From Lachnospiraceae bacterium (lineage in GTDB: Bacteria > Bacillota > Clostridia > Lachnospirales > Lachnospiraceae): a stretch of DNA of 33,048 nucleotides. The stretch lies in contig JAGAIZ010000073.1 in assembly GCA_017626325.1 (NCBI GenBank), forward strand, positions 1 through 33,048. The letters are read 5' to 3'. Below, piece by piece: positions 32,264-33,048 of the stretch (its first letter is position 1; every line of letters begins with the position of its first letter). Below the pieces are notes generated by a model. It saw only the letters and a program-made list of their open reading frames with translations, made no database searches and was not told where the DNA came from. A program made the position numbers and the translations under genes.

Positions 32264-33048
32264 ATGGGTAAAAAGGACGAATACCAGTTTACGTATCTGG
32301 ATGATGATTTTCGGTTTGCGGACCAGATCAATGGCGCTCTTTTTGGCGGAGAGCAGGTTGTTAAGGCGCAGGAATTAGAACCTGCGGAGACGCAGGTCAT
32401 ATACACCGGCACGGACGGGCATAGGAAAGCCATTGCGGATAAGGCGCGTATGTGGAAGGGACAGGAGCTCCATATCTTTGCAATAGAGAATCAGAACTAT
32501 GTGGATTACCGGATGGTACTGCGCACGATGCTTTCGGAAAGCATCGGGTATCATAAGCAATGGCGGCAGAAGAAGCGGGATCACGAGAGGACGAAGGACT
32601 TAGAGGGCAGGGATGCTTTTTTGTCCGGCATGGAGAAGGATGAGAGGTTTGTGCCGATCATTACGCTCGTGGTGTATTATGGAGGGGACAGAGCATGGGA
32701 CGGCGCGGTGTGCCTGCATGATATGCTTACGGTGGAAGAGAAGCTGAAAGCTTATATTACAAATTATCGCTTGAATTTGTATGACTGTCACGCGCACGAT
32801 TCCTTTGAGGAATACCATAGCGGTTTGCGGCAGGTATTCGAGACGCTTCGCTATGCAAAGGATAAGGAGATGCTGCGCCGGATTATGGAAGAGAACAGAG
32901 ATGCTTACAGCAGGCTGGACAGTGAGACCAGAAGAATGCTGGAAGTGACGGCAAAGGTAAGGATACCGGAGGATTGCAGGGTAATGGTAAATGGAGAGGA
33001 GCGGTTTGATATGTGTAAAGCGTTTGAGGATATGAGACTGGAAGGAAA
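32264..33048 (+). CDS. Rpn-family recombination-promoting nuclease / YhgA-like (3' end outside window)
   Basis: An open frame from ATG 32264, with GGGAGG 8-13 bases upstream, runs off the end of the window (261 codons seen). The first ~140 residues look like the PD-(D/E)XK nuclease domain of Rpn/PF04754 proteins: an early FRFADQINGALFGGEQVV, then ARMWKGQELHIFAIENQNYVDYRMVLR where E-x-Q is the expected catalytic end, and VPIITLVVYYGGDRAWDG typical of this family. The second half is helical and charged. Rpn proteins promote RecA-independent recombination and are often multicopy, mobile-like genes. The D of the PD motif is not obvious to me, so activity is uncertain. The family call is moderately firm. 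Confidence 0.8.
   Translation, partial: MGKKDEYQFTYLDDDFRFADQINGALFGGEQVVKAQELEPAETQVIYTGTDGHRKAIADKARMWKGQELHIFAIENQNYVDYRMVLRTMLSESIGYHKQWRQKKRDHERTKDLEGRDAFLSGMEKDERFVPIITLVVYYGGDRAWDGAVCLHDMLTVEEKLKAYITNYRLNLYDCHAHDSFEEYHSGLRQVFETLRYAKDKEMLRRIMEENRDAYSRLDSETRRMLEVTAKVRIPEDCRVMVNGEERFDMCKAFEDMRLEG

Noticed and set aside
1-33048. CRISPR arrays, tRNA or rRNA genes, insertion sequences, prophage
   Set aside because: No regularly spaced direct repeats, no cloverleaf with CCA-type ends, no rRNA stretches and no transposase frame were seen; only the Rpn-like gene and the AlbA_2 gene have an accessory character.

Overview
The window reads as chromosome of a low-to-mid-GC, Gram-positive, motile anaerobe of the Lachnospiraceae type (Clostridium cluster XIVa). 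This rests on the gene families and gene order: ftsX / M23 hydrolase / ctpA; mbl-flhO-flhP; comFC-yvyF; cdaA-cdaR-glmM; yyzM-rpsF-ssb-rpsR; sigV-rsiV. Strong GGAGG ribosome binding sites, sigma-A promoters and U-tract terminators agree. The species is an inference. All genes but one (an HD-domain gene) are on the + strand.

Layout. 1-2773: end of ftsX, a secreted coiled-coil M23 murein hydrolase and the membrane-anchored PDZ/S41 protease CtpA, closed by a terminator. 2774-2900: an intergenic segment that folds into a three-way junction and is not a gene I recognise. 3100-4596: an AT-rich accessory AlbA_2/GHKL-ATPase gene broken by one in-frame TGA. 4614-9562: uvrB and uvrA. 9563-12613: a short gene remnant, a perfect-consensus promoter with a dyad on its -35 box, a structured leader, and a three-gene ABC-2 exporter whose ATPase-permease spacer is tiled by four hairpins. 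12636-13823: a nitroreductase and a convergent HD-domain protein. 13872-15662: a divergent regulatory region and a SigV/RsiV-type sigma/anti-sigma pair. 15758-19059: mbl with flagellar rod genes flhO, flhP and a FlgJ-like rod protein. 19129-22593: recD2, comFC, yvyF. 22602-27579: two unrecognised membrane proteins, then cdaA-cdaR-glmM. 27583-27978: HPr under its own promoter and terminator. 28094-30789: leuA, a sirtuin and a DUF951 protein. 30846-32089: rpsF-ssb-rpsR. 32133-end: an Rpn-family nuclease running out of the window.

How the genes work together. Much of the window serves the envelope: FtsX with the M23 hydrolase for division-site murein cleavage, Mbl for elongation, CdaA/CdaR/GlmM linking c-di-AMP to precursor supply, and RsiV/SigV for envelope stress. 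A second theme is DNA maintenance (UvrAB, RecD2, SSB). Flagellar genes are split over two small clusters, as in Bacillus, but brought close together.

Most unusual content. I found no new multi-protein system. The least-explained material is RNA/DNA structure: (i) four contiguous hairpins between the exporter ATPase and permease genes, where one loop has an 8-nt perfect complement just upstream of the permease Shine-Dalgarno; (ii) a dispersed hairpin element, three copies in 33 kb, always in an operon spacer; (iii) the three-way-junction element after ctpA; (iv) the TGA-interrupted AlbA_2 gene.
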